A DNA stretch of 64,000 bases, from the NCBI RefSeq assembly GCF_026914185.1, contig NC_070562.1, forward strand, positions 62,001 to 126,000, in the 5' to 3' direction. Below the pieces are notes generated by a model that made no database searches, had not been told where the DNA came from, and saw only the letters and a program-made list of their open reading frames with translations. Shown here in pieces: positions 10,445-20,149 of the stretch. A program made the translations under genes and the position numbers. Origin of the DNA: Puccinia triticina (Eukaryota > Basidiomycota > Pucciniomycetes > Pucciniales > Pucciniaceae). The first letter of the stretch is position 1. Every line of letters begins with the position of its first letter.

Positions 10445-12890
10445 CTCTGATTAGCGTTGTCCCATGATGAAGAACTAAAATGATTTACCGAGTGCTTTGA
10501 ACTTAATTTACCGAGTGCTTTGAACTATAACAAATTTACCGGGTGCTTTCCAAAAGTATAGTATCTGTACGAGCATTGACTCTGGACATGGTTTGGCTTT
10601 TTGGTTCATTTGCCTTGTGTTGTGTTGTAGGAATGTGTTATGATGTAGGTTGTGTAGTAACTTTGGATGAAGATCTGGTAATGTTTGTATACCTGCATCT
10701 GATGTATCTGGGACTTATGTGTGGAAGCGGGAACTTCGGAGAGCCTGGGTCCCCACAAAGCCACAGCACAGGGAGAATTTCAAGTTTAGGAGGTCTATGT
10801 AGTGGGCATTAAAGTTTTATCCCCTTGTTAGATCACCCTGGCGTATGCTACAGCAAATATATGTGCAGCGGAAGAGTGAGATCGGGCCTCACTAACCTTT
10901 TGACGGAGTCACAGTGTCAGGTGGCTCACAGCGCATAACGAAGATGCCAAGTTATGTATGCGTCCTCTCCAAGCATCACCATCACAATGACTAAGAAAAG
11001 TGTCTATTGCGAGTGGTATTGTGTTTTTCGGCCATAATATGACATATCGCCTGGCCGGACGTCTCAACCTCTCAAATTCCAATTTGGCCAAACCGCTCCT
11101 GATGGACTGTTTCCTACTTTTGATAGGCTCTTTGGAAAAAATAAAATAAAAAAAAGGCGGCCGGTGGGAGTCGAGACCACTCACTATCTGATCAATCCGA
11201 CTTATTCAAGTTGTTTGTTTGAACATGAAAGTTTTCCATCAATAGCGACATGATCCTCGTGTATAATTATGCCTCCTTACTGGGACGCTATCAAGAAGAG
11301 GAGTTAAGGCCTCGAGGAAATTGAATAGAAGACTTTACGGTCCAGCTGTGTCGCAAATTGCTGCTGCTCACACGTGTTCTCCAAAAACAAGGTAAGTCCA
11401 CTTCCGATGTCGAAGTGTTCTAATGGCCAGAAAATCAGCGAGTCAAAGTCACAGGAAGTGTAACTCTCTTCAGCGCTCATGATTGCGAAACACGATAGTT
11501 TTGAGCTTCAGAAAACTATACAAATAGCTTGGGTACATCGGGGGAGGAATGCCGAGCTATGCCGAGCACGGAAGGGAATTCCATTTACCAAAAAAGTTCA
11601 AGACGGATGATCAGCGGTAAAAACATCACATGTATTCATTTAGGTGGCTAAATCACTGGGTGAGGGATGGGGATCTTTCCCGCCAAATGTTGCAAATATA
11701 CGCAGTGCACAGTCACCCTTGTAAGTTTGAGGAGCTATATATCAGGTCCTGTCCTGTCCTGTCCCAAGGCATTCGGGAAAAATCGAAAGGGTTCCTGAGC
11801 TGAGCAAAGTCTGGCAAGAAAGTCAGAGTATAGTGGGCCAAAATAAAAGCCATTCTCATATTTGAAAAACCAAGTCTCCAAAGTTGGAGATTGTTGCAGT
11901 CTTTCTTGCCATTGATGGTAAACAGATGATGTGGCCTGCATCTCTCTCCATGATCATGTTTTTGGATACATCCGCAATGTTGTTTGTGGTAGACAATTTT
12001 AAATGTGAAAGATATGTGAGCAAAATAGACTTAGGAAAGTGATAATTTGTTATGAAGCTTGCATTATCATACTAGGCAAGATCTGGTTGGACCTCTAAGC
12101 TGGAACCCCCGGGCCACTTTATGGGTTACTATGTCACTGGCAAGTTGAACTGTTTCAACGTTCTAAGTGTACAATTGCTACCATAGCTTGCTGTTACACG
12201 ACTTCTTGGCAATGTTGCAAGAGATCTACATCAATGACAAAAGCGGACTTGGCCTTTCTCGGGCGGTTCCTCAATTGGATGCAATCTCCTAAACACATCT
12301 CCAATGGTGCACCTAGGGTTGGAAGAGGTTCATTTACACGCATCTGGGAAGACCCCCCAGCGGCATCCCTAACAATAGACAAGGTGTGATTATACCTTGA
12401 GAATGTTAAGCCTGAAGCTTGAGGGTGGGCCTTTGACCCTCTCTGCAGGATTTTATCTTTGGATCAAATCTTTCTGGTAGGCAACCGTATCCTTGAGCTG
12501 ACGCATCAATAATGTTGGCCAAAATTTGAGTTGACCCTAGTTGAAACTTGCCCCCATCAGATCACTGTTGCACTGTCACCGGCAAAGCTTGATTAAAAAC
12601 AGTTTTTGATTTCACATAGAATTCAACAAGCCATGAAGCTGCTACATTCATCAAGCAACGACTCTAAAAGTTGATCCAAGTGAGCCGGGGTTGAGGCTGA
12701 TTATCAGATATCGTCGTATTTTGCTCACAACTTTAACATTATTCAGCATTGTGTGCCACTATTGTCAGGAAGGCTAGGCCAACAAAAGATAGCAGAGCGG
12801 ATCTATTTACTCAATGTTGCAAAGGAATCCGCACATCTAAATGAATATTTATGTGGCCATCCGTTTACATACTCTTCCATCCATTGTACA
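10445..12890. other. Long intergenic region with a short triplicated motif
   Basis: It begins with the Rad21 3'UTR. At 10482-10553 the motif ATTTACCG(A/G)GTGCTTT occurs three times in tandem. The rest (10560-12890) is AT-rich with only short frames. At 11155-11180 a B-box-like GTCTCGACTCC on the minus strand lies beside a T-run, but no full tRNA can be folded. Nothing else is recognised. Confidence 0.4.
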
Positions 12891-12957
12891 CACTTCAACC
12901 ACTACCAGATATCCAGTAAGAAATCCAGGATACCCTGTATCCCAAAGCACACTCTGT

Positions 12958-13546
12958 AATAGATAGGAGTGTGCCAAAGCACACTCTAATAGATAGGAGT
13001 GTGCCAAAGCACACTCTGTAATAGATAGGAGTGTGCCAAAGCACACTCTGTAATAGATAGGAGTGTGCCAAAGCACACTCTGTAATAGATAGGAGTGTGC
13101 CAAAGCACACTCTGTAATAGATAGGAGTGTGCCAAAGCACACTCTATAATAGATAGGAGTGTGCCAAAGCACACTCTGTAATAGATAGGAGTGTGCCAAA
13201 GCACACTCTGTAATAGATAGGAGTGTGCCAAAGCACACTCTGTAATAGATAGGAGTGTGCCAAAGCACACTCCGTAATAGATAGGAGTGTGCCAAAGCAC
13301 ACTCCGTAATAGATAGGAGTGTGCCAAAGCACACACTCTGTCATAGGAGCGTGCCAAAGCACACTCTGTCATAGGAGTGTGCCAAAGCACACTCCGTCAT
13401 AGGAGTGTGCCAAAGCACACTCTGTCATAGGAGTGTGCCAAAGCACACTCTGTCATAGGAGTGTGCCAAAGCACACTCTGTCATAGGAGTGTGCCAAAGC
13501 ACACTCTGTCATAGGAGTGTGCCAAAGCACACTCCGTTATAGGAGT
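12958..13546. repeat. Palindromic minisatellite, about 19 units of 32 and 28 bp
   Basis: About twelve units of roughly 32 bp (…AATAGATAGGAGTGTGCC…) pass near 13335 into about seven units of 28 bp (…CATAGGAGTGTGCC…). Every unit holds a perfect stem GAGTGTGC / GCACACTC around the loop CAAA. Long minus-strand frames across it are repeat artefacts. One further half unit lies on the far side of the inserted element at 16018-16045. Confidence 0.95.
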
Positions 13547-13789
13547 CACCAGGGGGGGATGTGTTGCACTCTCTAGAGAGTGCCGGACCATAATTTCTAT
13601 CTAGAATTCTGGCAGATATGTTCCATTGCCTCATGTGTAACTGAATTGTGGGTTGGTTGTATGTTTATAATCAACTCATACTGATCTTATCTGTGTCTAA
13701 TCTTGTTGTGTCTGGCAAGTTAAACTGAACTAATGGGTATTTCCACTCAGTGGCAAGTGCACAAAAAGGGATTCTCCGCCAACCAATTT

Positions 13790-14100
13790 GTACCCGCCAT
13801 CAAGTGGAGACATCCTCTGCTTTTTTACTTGGTTGGATGCCCATCAAGTGGAGGAAACCTCCACTTGATGAATGATTTAGATGATCATCAAGTGGATAAA
13901 TCCTCCATTCTATGATCTTTGCTATTGACCATTGAGTGGAGAAATCTTCCACTTGCTGACCACGTATAAAGCCCATCAAGTGGAGAAATCCTCCACTGCA
14001 TGGACAGTTTCTATGTTCATTGAGTGGAGAGCATCTTATCTCAATTACTTGTGTATACCCACCATTGGGTGCAGGAATCCTTCACTTGATTACAGGTGAC
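13790..14100. repeat. Diverged palindromes based on CATCAAGTGGAG
   Basis: About seven copies of CATCAAGTGGAG-(A)AAATC-CTCCACTTGATG-like inverted motifs, spaced 40-60 bp (best copy 13850-13871). This is a subterminal array of the surrounding element, possibly transposase-binding sites. Confidence 0.7.
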
Positions 14101-14284
14101 TGGGCTGTGAAAAGACCAGCTCAACAACCAGTACATGTAGGTAATTGAGGAGTCTCTTTACCAGCCATTACTGTACATTGAGCTGTGCAATTCCCAGCTA
14201 AAAGGCCAGTAAATTCTGGCCATTTGGCGGCGCTTTTGCAAGCTGGGGCGCCACTTTATACTGCCCACAGAGCTTGGGAATGTT

Positions 14285-14640
14285 GGCTTGATGACCAGTA
14301 TGTGCTGGTCATCGCACTAGGGTTTTGCCCATGTAATGACCAATAGGTACTGGTCATTGGTTTTGAGCTTGGATAGGCAGCGGATTGGTGTCCATGGCAC
14401 TTGTCCACCACAACACTTGAGTGAACATTGCAGTGGACAAATGACAGGGGTCCCCGAGTCGGGGAAGCCCTATCCCAATAACCAGCAGATACTGGACATC
14501 GCACCGGCCTTTCCGAGCTTGTTTTACAGAACATACTGTCCAAAGAGCTCGGGAAAGCCCAGCTATAAGACCAGCATGTGGTGGTCAACAAGCCAGGAAT
14601 TTCCCAGCGCGATGGACAGCACCACCTGTTCATTGAGTCT
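14285..14640. repeat. Diverged palindromes based on ATGACCAGTA / TACTGGTCAT
   Basis: Five or more inverted motifs of the type ATGACCAG(T)-N-CTGGTCAT followed by CGCA/TGGT (for example 14290-14315 and 14336-14361). This is a second subterminal palindrome family in the same element. Confidence 0.65.
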
Positions 14641-14664
14641 GGGTACAGGTGTTAGCTGCTGGCC

Positions 14665-14706
14665 AATGTCCACCCTGACGTTCAGACAAACATGAGGGTG
14701 GACATT
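14665..14706. repeat. Palindrome TCCACCCTGACGTT type, copy A
   Basis: The arms AATGTCCACCCT and AGGGTGGACATT pair perfectly. The same core recurs in the second element at 18848-18903. Confidence 0.85.
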
Positions 14707-15979
14707 ACAGAAGTAAAAAAACCCTCCCGAGTGAATAAGGGCCATGCTGAGCCAATCCAAATTTCCTCACCCGGCCATAGCTCACTTGTGCCAACCTTCA
14801 AACACCCATAGACAATTTTTTTAATACTTGTCCTCACATAATTATGCTGCTCCTGCTATCCTAAGGCCAATGATTTTGAGTGGTCTTGATACAGCAGGTC
14901 CACAGTGCGGAATTAATAATTAAAAGCCAGTGCTACGTAAGCACCTGTATGTGATAAGAGCATTCAGTACTATTTTTTTGAACTATGCACATGGAAATAA
15001 AGGTACATGTGATGAAAAAATGCTTCAAATAGGAGAAAATTTGTGGAAAACATTTGCAGATAAGATGTGAAGATGGTCAATCCACAAGACAAAAGGTGTT
15101 ACCCACACTGGGATGTGCGTGAAAATTTAAGAATTGAATGCTCACTGTGGAGTTCTCAGATCAGCTGCTGAATTATTTCTCCAGCTGGTTCCAGGAGCAA
15201 GGGAATATTGGTGCGCCTGTCAATATCCACAAATATACCCCCCTTCCCTTTATAAGCTTTATTTTGGCCTCTAGGCCGTGTGTTTTCCAGTCAGTTGTAG
15301 ATAAAGTTTCAGAAATTGTACCAAGTTTAGTCATGTACGAGGCAAGATGTAGATTCCCAAATGAACAGCTATTCACACTTCCAACTTGAAAATTATTTTA
15401 TGGCTCATACCTTGGTAAAAATGGGAAGGAAAACCAACTCCGGTATTTTCACATTTCATATTGCTTGGAGTGCAAGCCCACATTACGCAGGTCTTCCTAG
15501 CTTTGACACTGTTTGATACTTGAAGAATACAAATTGATTTCAAACTAATTTCTGCCCAATTTGATATGGGAATTTGCATGACATAAATACGCTCAAAGGA
15601 TTCATCTCGCAGCTGGCTGATCCTCTGAATTTGCTATATTTCACAAGAACTTTTCATAATTTGATGTCATGTTTGTTTTGAATGAAAAATTCTGCAATGC
15701 AAAATATTCCCTGTCACTTGGCTGAGGATATATTTTAGCATAAGGATAGGGGAATTATTGGATAAAATTGTGTTCATTGAAGCTCAATTCCACAATTGTG
15801 GTAATGATGAACCCAGCACAAAACTTCAGCAGAGATATATTCATGCGTTGGAATTGTGTGAAATATTAATCCAAAACAACTTGAACTAAAGTTACACCTG
15901 TGTTGGAAATAAAGTGAACAAAGATTCAAAGTTAACATTGAACTAACATCAGACCTAATTCAATATAAAGTTACAGCTT
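14707..15979. other. Non-coding interior of the 13547-16017 element
   Basis: AT-rich, with no ORF above about 80 codons and no domain. Nothing is recognised between the last palindrome and the right TIR. Confidence 0.45.
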
Positions 15980-16122
15980 GGCACTCTCTAGAGAGTGCAA
16001 CACATCCCCCCCTGGTGAGTGTGCCAAAGCACACTCTGTAATAGGACTGTGCTTTGGGATACAAGGTATCCTGTATTTCTTACTGGATGTCCCACTCAGG
16101 ATATCTGGTGGTGGTTGAAGTG

Positions 16123-16699
16123 AAGCCCAGTTTGACCCCATAACCAATCCAAAATTCTAGGCCGAAGGGAGGCCTCTAGCCTAGCTCACGTGTGCGCGGG
16201 GACTAGGCTACAAGTCCCACTTTACAATGTCCCCATGTGCACAGACCTGCACTTCTGGTAACAGAGAATGACTGTGACCCCCAAGCCCCGTAGGGGATTG
16301 GGATTTGTTTTCCCCCCTCGAGCCCGACTTCATCAACGAAAGTCTTCACGCTACCCATGGGTAGCGTGAAGACTATTGCAATATTTTCTTCCTTCACTAA
16401 TCACACAGACGACCTCCTTGGGACTCAAGCAATAAGGCTGTGCCCCAAAAGAGGGTTTCGGGTCATGCCCCAGGGTCCGGGGCATCGGGATGGGCCTTAA
16501 AAATGCCCCGAACCCCGGTGCATATAGTGTTATTTCGCGGAAGGAGGATTTCTTTGGGGGTGGTGTCTTTTGTTTTTATTCTTGACATTAAAATGGCCAT
16601 ATGTAGTATGTACAGGTTTATTTTAATGAAACAAGTTGAGAAGCACAAGCAAGAACCCCAAGGAAAAGGGTGTAGGCACTGATAAAAGATGAAAGGATG
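16123..16699. other. Intergenic or transposon-derived, GC-rich part
   Basis: At 16440-16520 there are repeated GGGGCAT/ATGCCCC words, possibly the 3' end of the hAT relic that follows. No gene. Confidence 0.3.
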
Positions 16700-17149
16700 T
16701 TACAAGGGGCCATTGAAAGCCTGGTACCATCCCTCGAGACACAGCAGGTGCTTGATGTTCCTTGGTTTGAGGGCGGATTGCTGCCAGTAGACGATTTGTC
16801 GGCCTTTGGAGAATACACGCTTGGAAGCTGCGCTTGTTGCCAGGATTGACAGGTATTTACAAGCCATTTTCAACAGGATAGGATAAGTATTGGGTTGACC
16901 GGCCCAATAGGCGAGGATCTTAGTGCCTCGCGGTTTGGGATCCTCCTTCAAGTAGCTTGGGATCCTCCGTAGCTTGGGATCCTCCTTCAAGTAGCAACTG
17001 ATTCCAGAATCAATCCCCTCAATTGGTGCGGGTTGATGATAAAAGGCAGTTGGAAAGAAGTTGGAGCCTGATCCGGAGGCTGGGGATTGTGCTTGGGTTG
17101 ATAACAGACTCGGCCGTCCCGTCTTGTCGACACTCCCACTAATTTTCAA
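16700..17149 (-). pseudogene. hAT transposase relic, C-terminal dimerisation domain
   Basis: The 149-codon frame ends in the hAT family C-terminal dimerisation domain: ILAYWAGQPNTYPILLKMACKYLSI, here given by residues about 79-103, then TSAASKRVFSKGRQIV and LLCLEGWY. The normally conserved Glu of ASERVFS is Lys here, a G-to-A change at a CpG. The catalytic N-terminal three quarters are absent, and no TIR pair was found. This is a dead fragment of a hAT element from a lineage different from the copies at 36 and 53 kb. Confidence 0.8.
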
Positions 17150-17801
17150 CTTAGAATGTTATCTTTCAGCGGCGTCATAGCTATGGGTGATAAGTCCAAC
17201 GCAAATATCTGCAGGATATTACCACGAGCACGTTTAGAGAGTAACACTTTCAGAATTAAACCGTGGGGATAGTGAAAAAGGCTAGGATTTATATTGGAAC
17301 TGTTCTCCCAATGGTTGAGTTTGGTCGGATAATTGGGAAGATGAAAGGAAAGTTTTTTATTTTTTATTTTTTTTTTATTTTGTTATATTTAGTCAATTGA
17401 TTATTTATATGTTGATTTTGTTTCTTTATGTTGGAGGTTCAGTGGAGCTATAACAAGAAATTCTATTTGTTGATTGGTTGTGTACAGCTTTCAGGGTTTA
17501 CGGGAAAAGGAAAGGAGTATGTAAGTCTGAGAAGAGCTCGCCGGCTGACTACTATGTTCAATGGTTTGGTATTATTTGTCAAAGGTTACTTGTCTGAATG
17601 CCGGCTACTGATGTCTGGGGAATGTGGAGATGTTATTGGCTTGCTGGTTGACTACTGGGGTTAACGGTGTCGGAAGAGAATACTCGTCAAGGCCGGCTAC
17701 GGGTGTATGATAAAGATTTTTAGAACAATTCAAGCTGCTCTAGCAAGAGCCTCATAAGCTGTTGGAGGTAGAGCTCAAGGAATCAATGATTTCATTACAT
17801 A
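17150..17801. other. Intergenic, T-rich, nothing recognised
   Basis: Contains a T-run region (17355-17385) and short frames without motifs. Confidence 0.35.
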
Positions 17802-19940
17802 CACCAGGGGGGAATCCGTGGCACTTCCCACAAAGTGCCATATCGTAATTCCATTAGACCGGGGGACTGATGTCATGCTGGATTTAACCATAACTCTTGT
17901 ATAACTTTTTACCCTATGGCAACAATCACTGAAGCCCAATTTATGCACAAATATCTGTTGATCAAATGTTTCATTAGGGATCATCTGGAGAGGACAATGT
18001 ATTCATTTCATGAAGATCCCCATGTTCAACCAATGATGAGGTTGATTCTGGGCCCCCTTGGGTAAGACACAATTCAGCTTCTTGATTTGTGATTGAATCA
18101 ACAAGCACTTTCCAAGCTCCTTTTGAAAAGAAGATATTGGAAGATTGAATTAGGCATCTTTGTGGACGTATCCACCTTGTATTTATACTACTGTGGCTGG
18201 TTGGTTGCTTTAAATCATCTCTAAGATTGGAGAGAACATTCTTCAATCTTGCTTCAGATTTGGAATTTCTAGTTTCAAGTCTCCAGGTGCAGATGGTCAT
18301 TCCTCCTCAAAATGATTCTAAAAAGACTTTCAAGCTGTCAACACCCCTAATGTGTGGAAAGCTGTGACCCTCTGGTATGCAGAGTGCCCTGACAAGATTA
18401 ATGGGGACATGATGTGCTTTAATAATGGGATTTCACCGGTGACATTCCCTCAAGATTGCTGTACCCGCCACGCTGGATCCAGGGGACACAGGCACCCTTG
18501 GAGTTGGACCACACTGTTTTGTGATCACCAAAAACAAGCTGGCCCTGATGTCAGTGTATCAAGTGAGTTCTGACCATGTAGTGTACGTTCCTTCCTTTGG
18601 GCTGGATTGGAATTTATTATTGGGTTCTTACAAACGGATGCTGAGAGGTGTGAGGGCTGATGCAGCTGATCTTCCGTGCAATGCATGTATGTTGGTGCAA
18701 AGGTAGTATTATCTGTGCGTGATAATTTCTTGAACTTACCATGGTGGGCTTCCAGGTTCAGGGAGAGCCAGCTGTATTGCACCGGATATGTCTCAAATCA
18801 CTCGTCCAACGTGCGGGTGGGATGGGAGTTGAAGGGTGGATGAACGCTGTGTGATGTCCACCCTGACGTTTGCGTGAACGTCAGGGTGGAAATCTATCAC
18901 ACAGCTGCTTGCGGGGACTCCAGGGCATTTTCCCCATGGCCCCGACCCCGCTCTTCTTGGCTCACCAGGGTTTCTTGGCCTGCCAAACTTCCTGGACATT
19001 GTCCCCAGCCAAGAAGGTGTTAGACGCTCAACGTATGAACCCTCATGCGATGTCTGAGCGTCCTTGTGGCAAGGAGACCCAAATTGACCCCTGATGCAAA
19101 ACTGTCACGGAGAATTGCCGTCTCACAGTGCAATCAGCTTGCATGTGATGACCCGTCCTCACCCCAGCAGCATGCTCGCAAAGATAATGGAGATATTCCC
19201 CAATCAAGAAGAGTTCACCCAACAGAGGCCTCTGCCTACCGCCAGAGATGTCACAGTTTTACACGCGGCATATGTTTTTTACCCATCCCCATCTTTCCAA
19301 CATTTTTTAAATTGCTAAATTCTGGTTGGCTCCTTTTGTGGCTGTTGTTAAGTGCTCCAAACATCACAGCCCATCAGCAACAACCCGGTCATGCATCCTG
19401 GCGTTCCTGCACACCCCTCCAGCCTTCTCTTCATCAACACAACACCCAATCAGGACCTTCCCAGCAAACCCTCTTGCTCTGGAAACCCCCGGCGAATCAT
19501 GATCACTTTGACAGACCTTCCTCAGATTATCACCAATCACACCCACAAGACTTTGTTCAATTCTTTGATTGTGGGTTCAGTAAAGGCTTATGTCAAGAGT
19601 AAATTACATACTTGCAAAATGGCTGTTGGCTCAGAGATTAAGAGCCGTTTGGATCATGAAATGAATCATTTTTTCTGTTGATGTAAAATGAATACATTTT
19701 ACCTTTCCTCCCCTACCTTCCAGTAGTTTGGTTGGTTTAATTAATGCAATCAAATTCTACCATGTAATTTCCTAGTTGCTGATACATTAGTTAGACAAGA
19801 CATCACTATGAATTCAAGATCATATGAACAATCCTTCAGGCATTATTTACAGATGCACAAGTAGTTGACTTCACGAGAAGTTACTGAAAAAAACTACGGT
19901 ATGGCACTCTGTGGGAAGTGCCACGGATTCCCCCCTGGTG
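17802..19940. mobile_element. Non-autonomous DNA transposon, about 47-bp TIRs, 3-bp TSD ATA, sister of the 13.5-kb element
   Basis: The left TIR at 17802-17848 (CACCAGGGGGGAATCCGTGG…) and the right TIR at 19894-19940 match with about three differences. Flanks are ATA at 17799-17801 and 19941-19943. It shares with the 13547-16017 element the CACCAGGGGGG start, the CACT…AGTGCC palindrome in the TIR, the 3-bp TSD and one internal palindrome, so both belong to one group (CACTA/CMC-like by inference). It is 2139 bp. Frames near 19045-19680 show no transposase domain. Confidence 0.82.
18848..18903. repeat. Palindrome TCCACCCTGACGTT type, copy B
   Basis: The inner arms TCCACCCTGACGTT / AACGTCAGGGTGGA and the outer arms TGTGTGAT / ATCACACA both pair perfectly. 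It is shared with 14665-14706. Confidence 0.88.
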
Positions 19941-20149
19941 ATACATATGGAATGACTCTAAATAGTATCTACAAGAGTATGTGACAGGCCACGTAGTCAA
20001 GGTCACTGTACATGTCATCTACATTTACCAAAAAGGCTGAGCTCCTTTTTGCAGGCGCATCAGTGGTATCAAGTGGCTGCGACTTGTTGGATGTCCCCCC
20101 GGTGGAGGCCTCTTCTTTTTTGGTATACCCCTTTGTCACCTGCGAGTAG

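Larger units (their letters stand above)
13547..16017. mobile_element. Non-autonomous DNA transposon, 38-bp identical TIRs, 3-bp TSD (CACTA/CMC-like)
   Basis: The TIRs at 13547-13584 and 15980-16017 are identical over 38 bp, starting CACCAGGGGGGGATG and ending in the palindrome GCACTCTCTAGAGAGTGC. The flanks are AGT (13544-13546) and AGT (16018-16020). Removing the element plus one AGT restores a normal minisatellite unit, so the insertion point is exact. A 3-bp duplication, a CAC start and palindromic subterminal repeats fit the CACTA/EnSpm-Plavaka (CMC) group; that assignment is inference. There is no transposase ORF, so it is 2471 bp and non-autonomous. Identical TIRs suggest recent movement. 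Confidence 0.85.
12891..16122. mobile_element. Fold-back type element with inverted ends, split by a later insertion
   Basis: The left end at 12891-12957 (CACTTCAACCACTACCAG... GGATAC...) is matched in inverted orientation by 16042-16122, with one small insertion (GTCCCACTCAG) on the right. Inside the left arm lies a palindromic minisatellite. The 2471-bp element at 13547-16017 sits inside it. Without that insertion this host repeat is about 0.75 kb and non-coding. A target duplication is not obvious, so the exact ends are uncertain. Confidence 0.65.

Noticed and set aside
11150..11225. Possible tRNA on the minus strand (B-box-like, followed by T-run)
   Set aside because: The T loop has an extra base and no matching 5' acceptor strand or A box could be found.
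12849..13390. Several minus-strand frames with repeated WHTPIYY / ECALAHSYLL peptides
   Set aside because: They are translations of the 32-bp and 28-bp palindromic minisatellite; no start context, introns or domains.
12958..13546. Regular repeat array that might be taken for a CRISPR
   Set aside because: Units are contiguous with no unique spacers and the context is eukaryotic.
19045..19680. Two frames of 109-185 codons inside the second CACCAGGGGGG element
   Set aside because: No transposase or other motif, composition like the surroundings.
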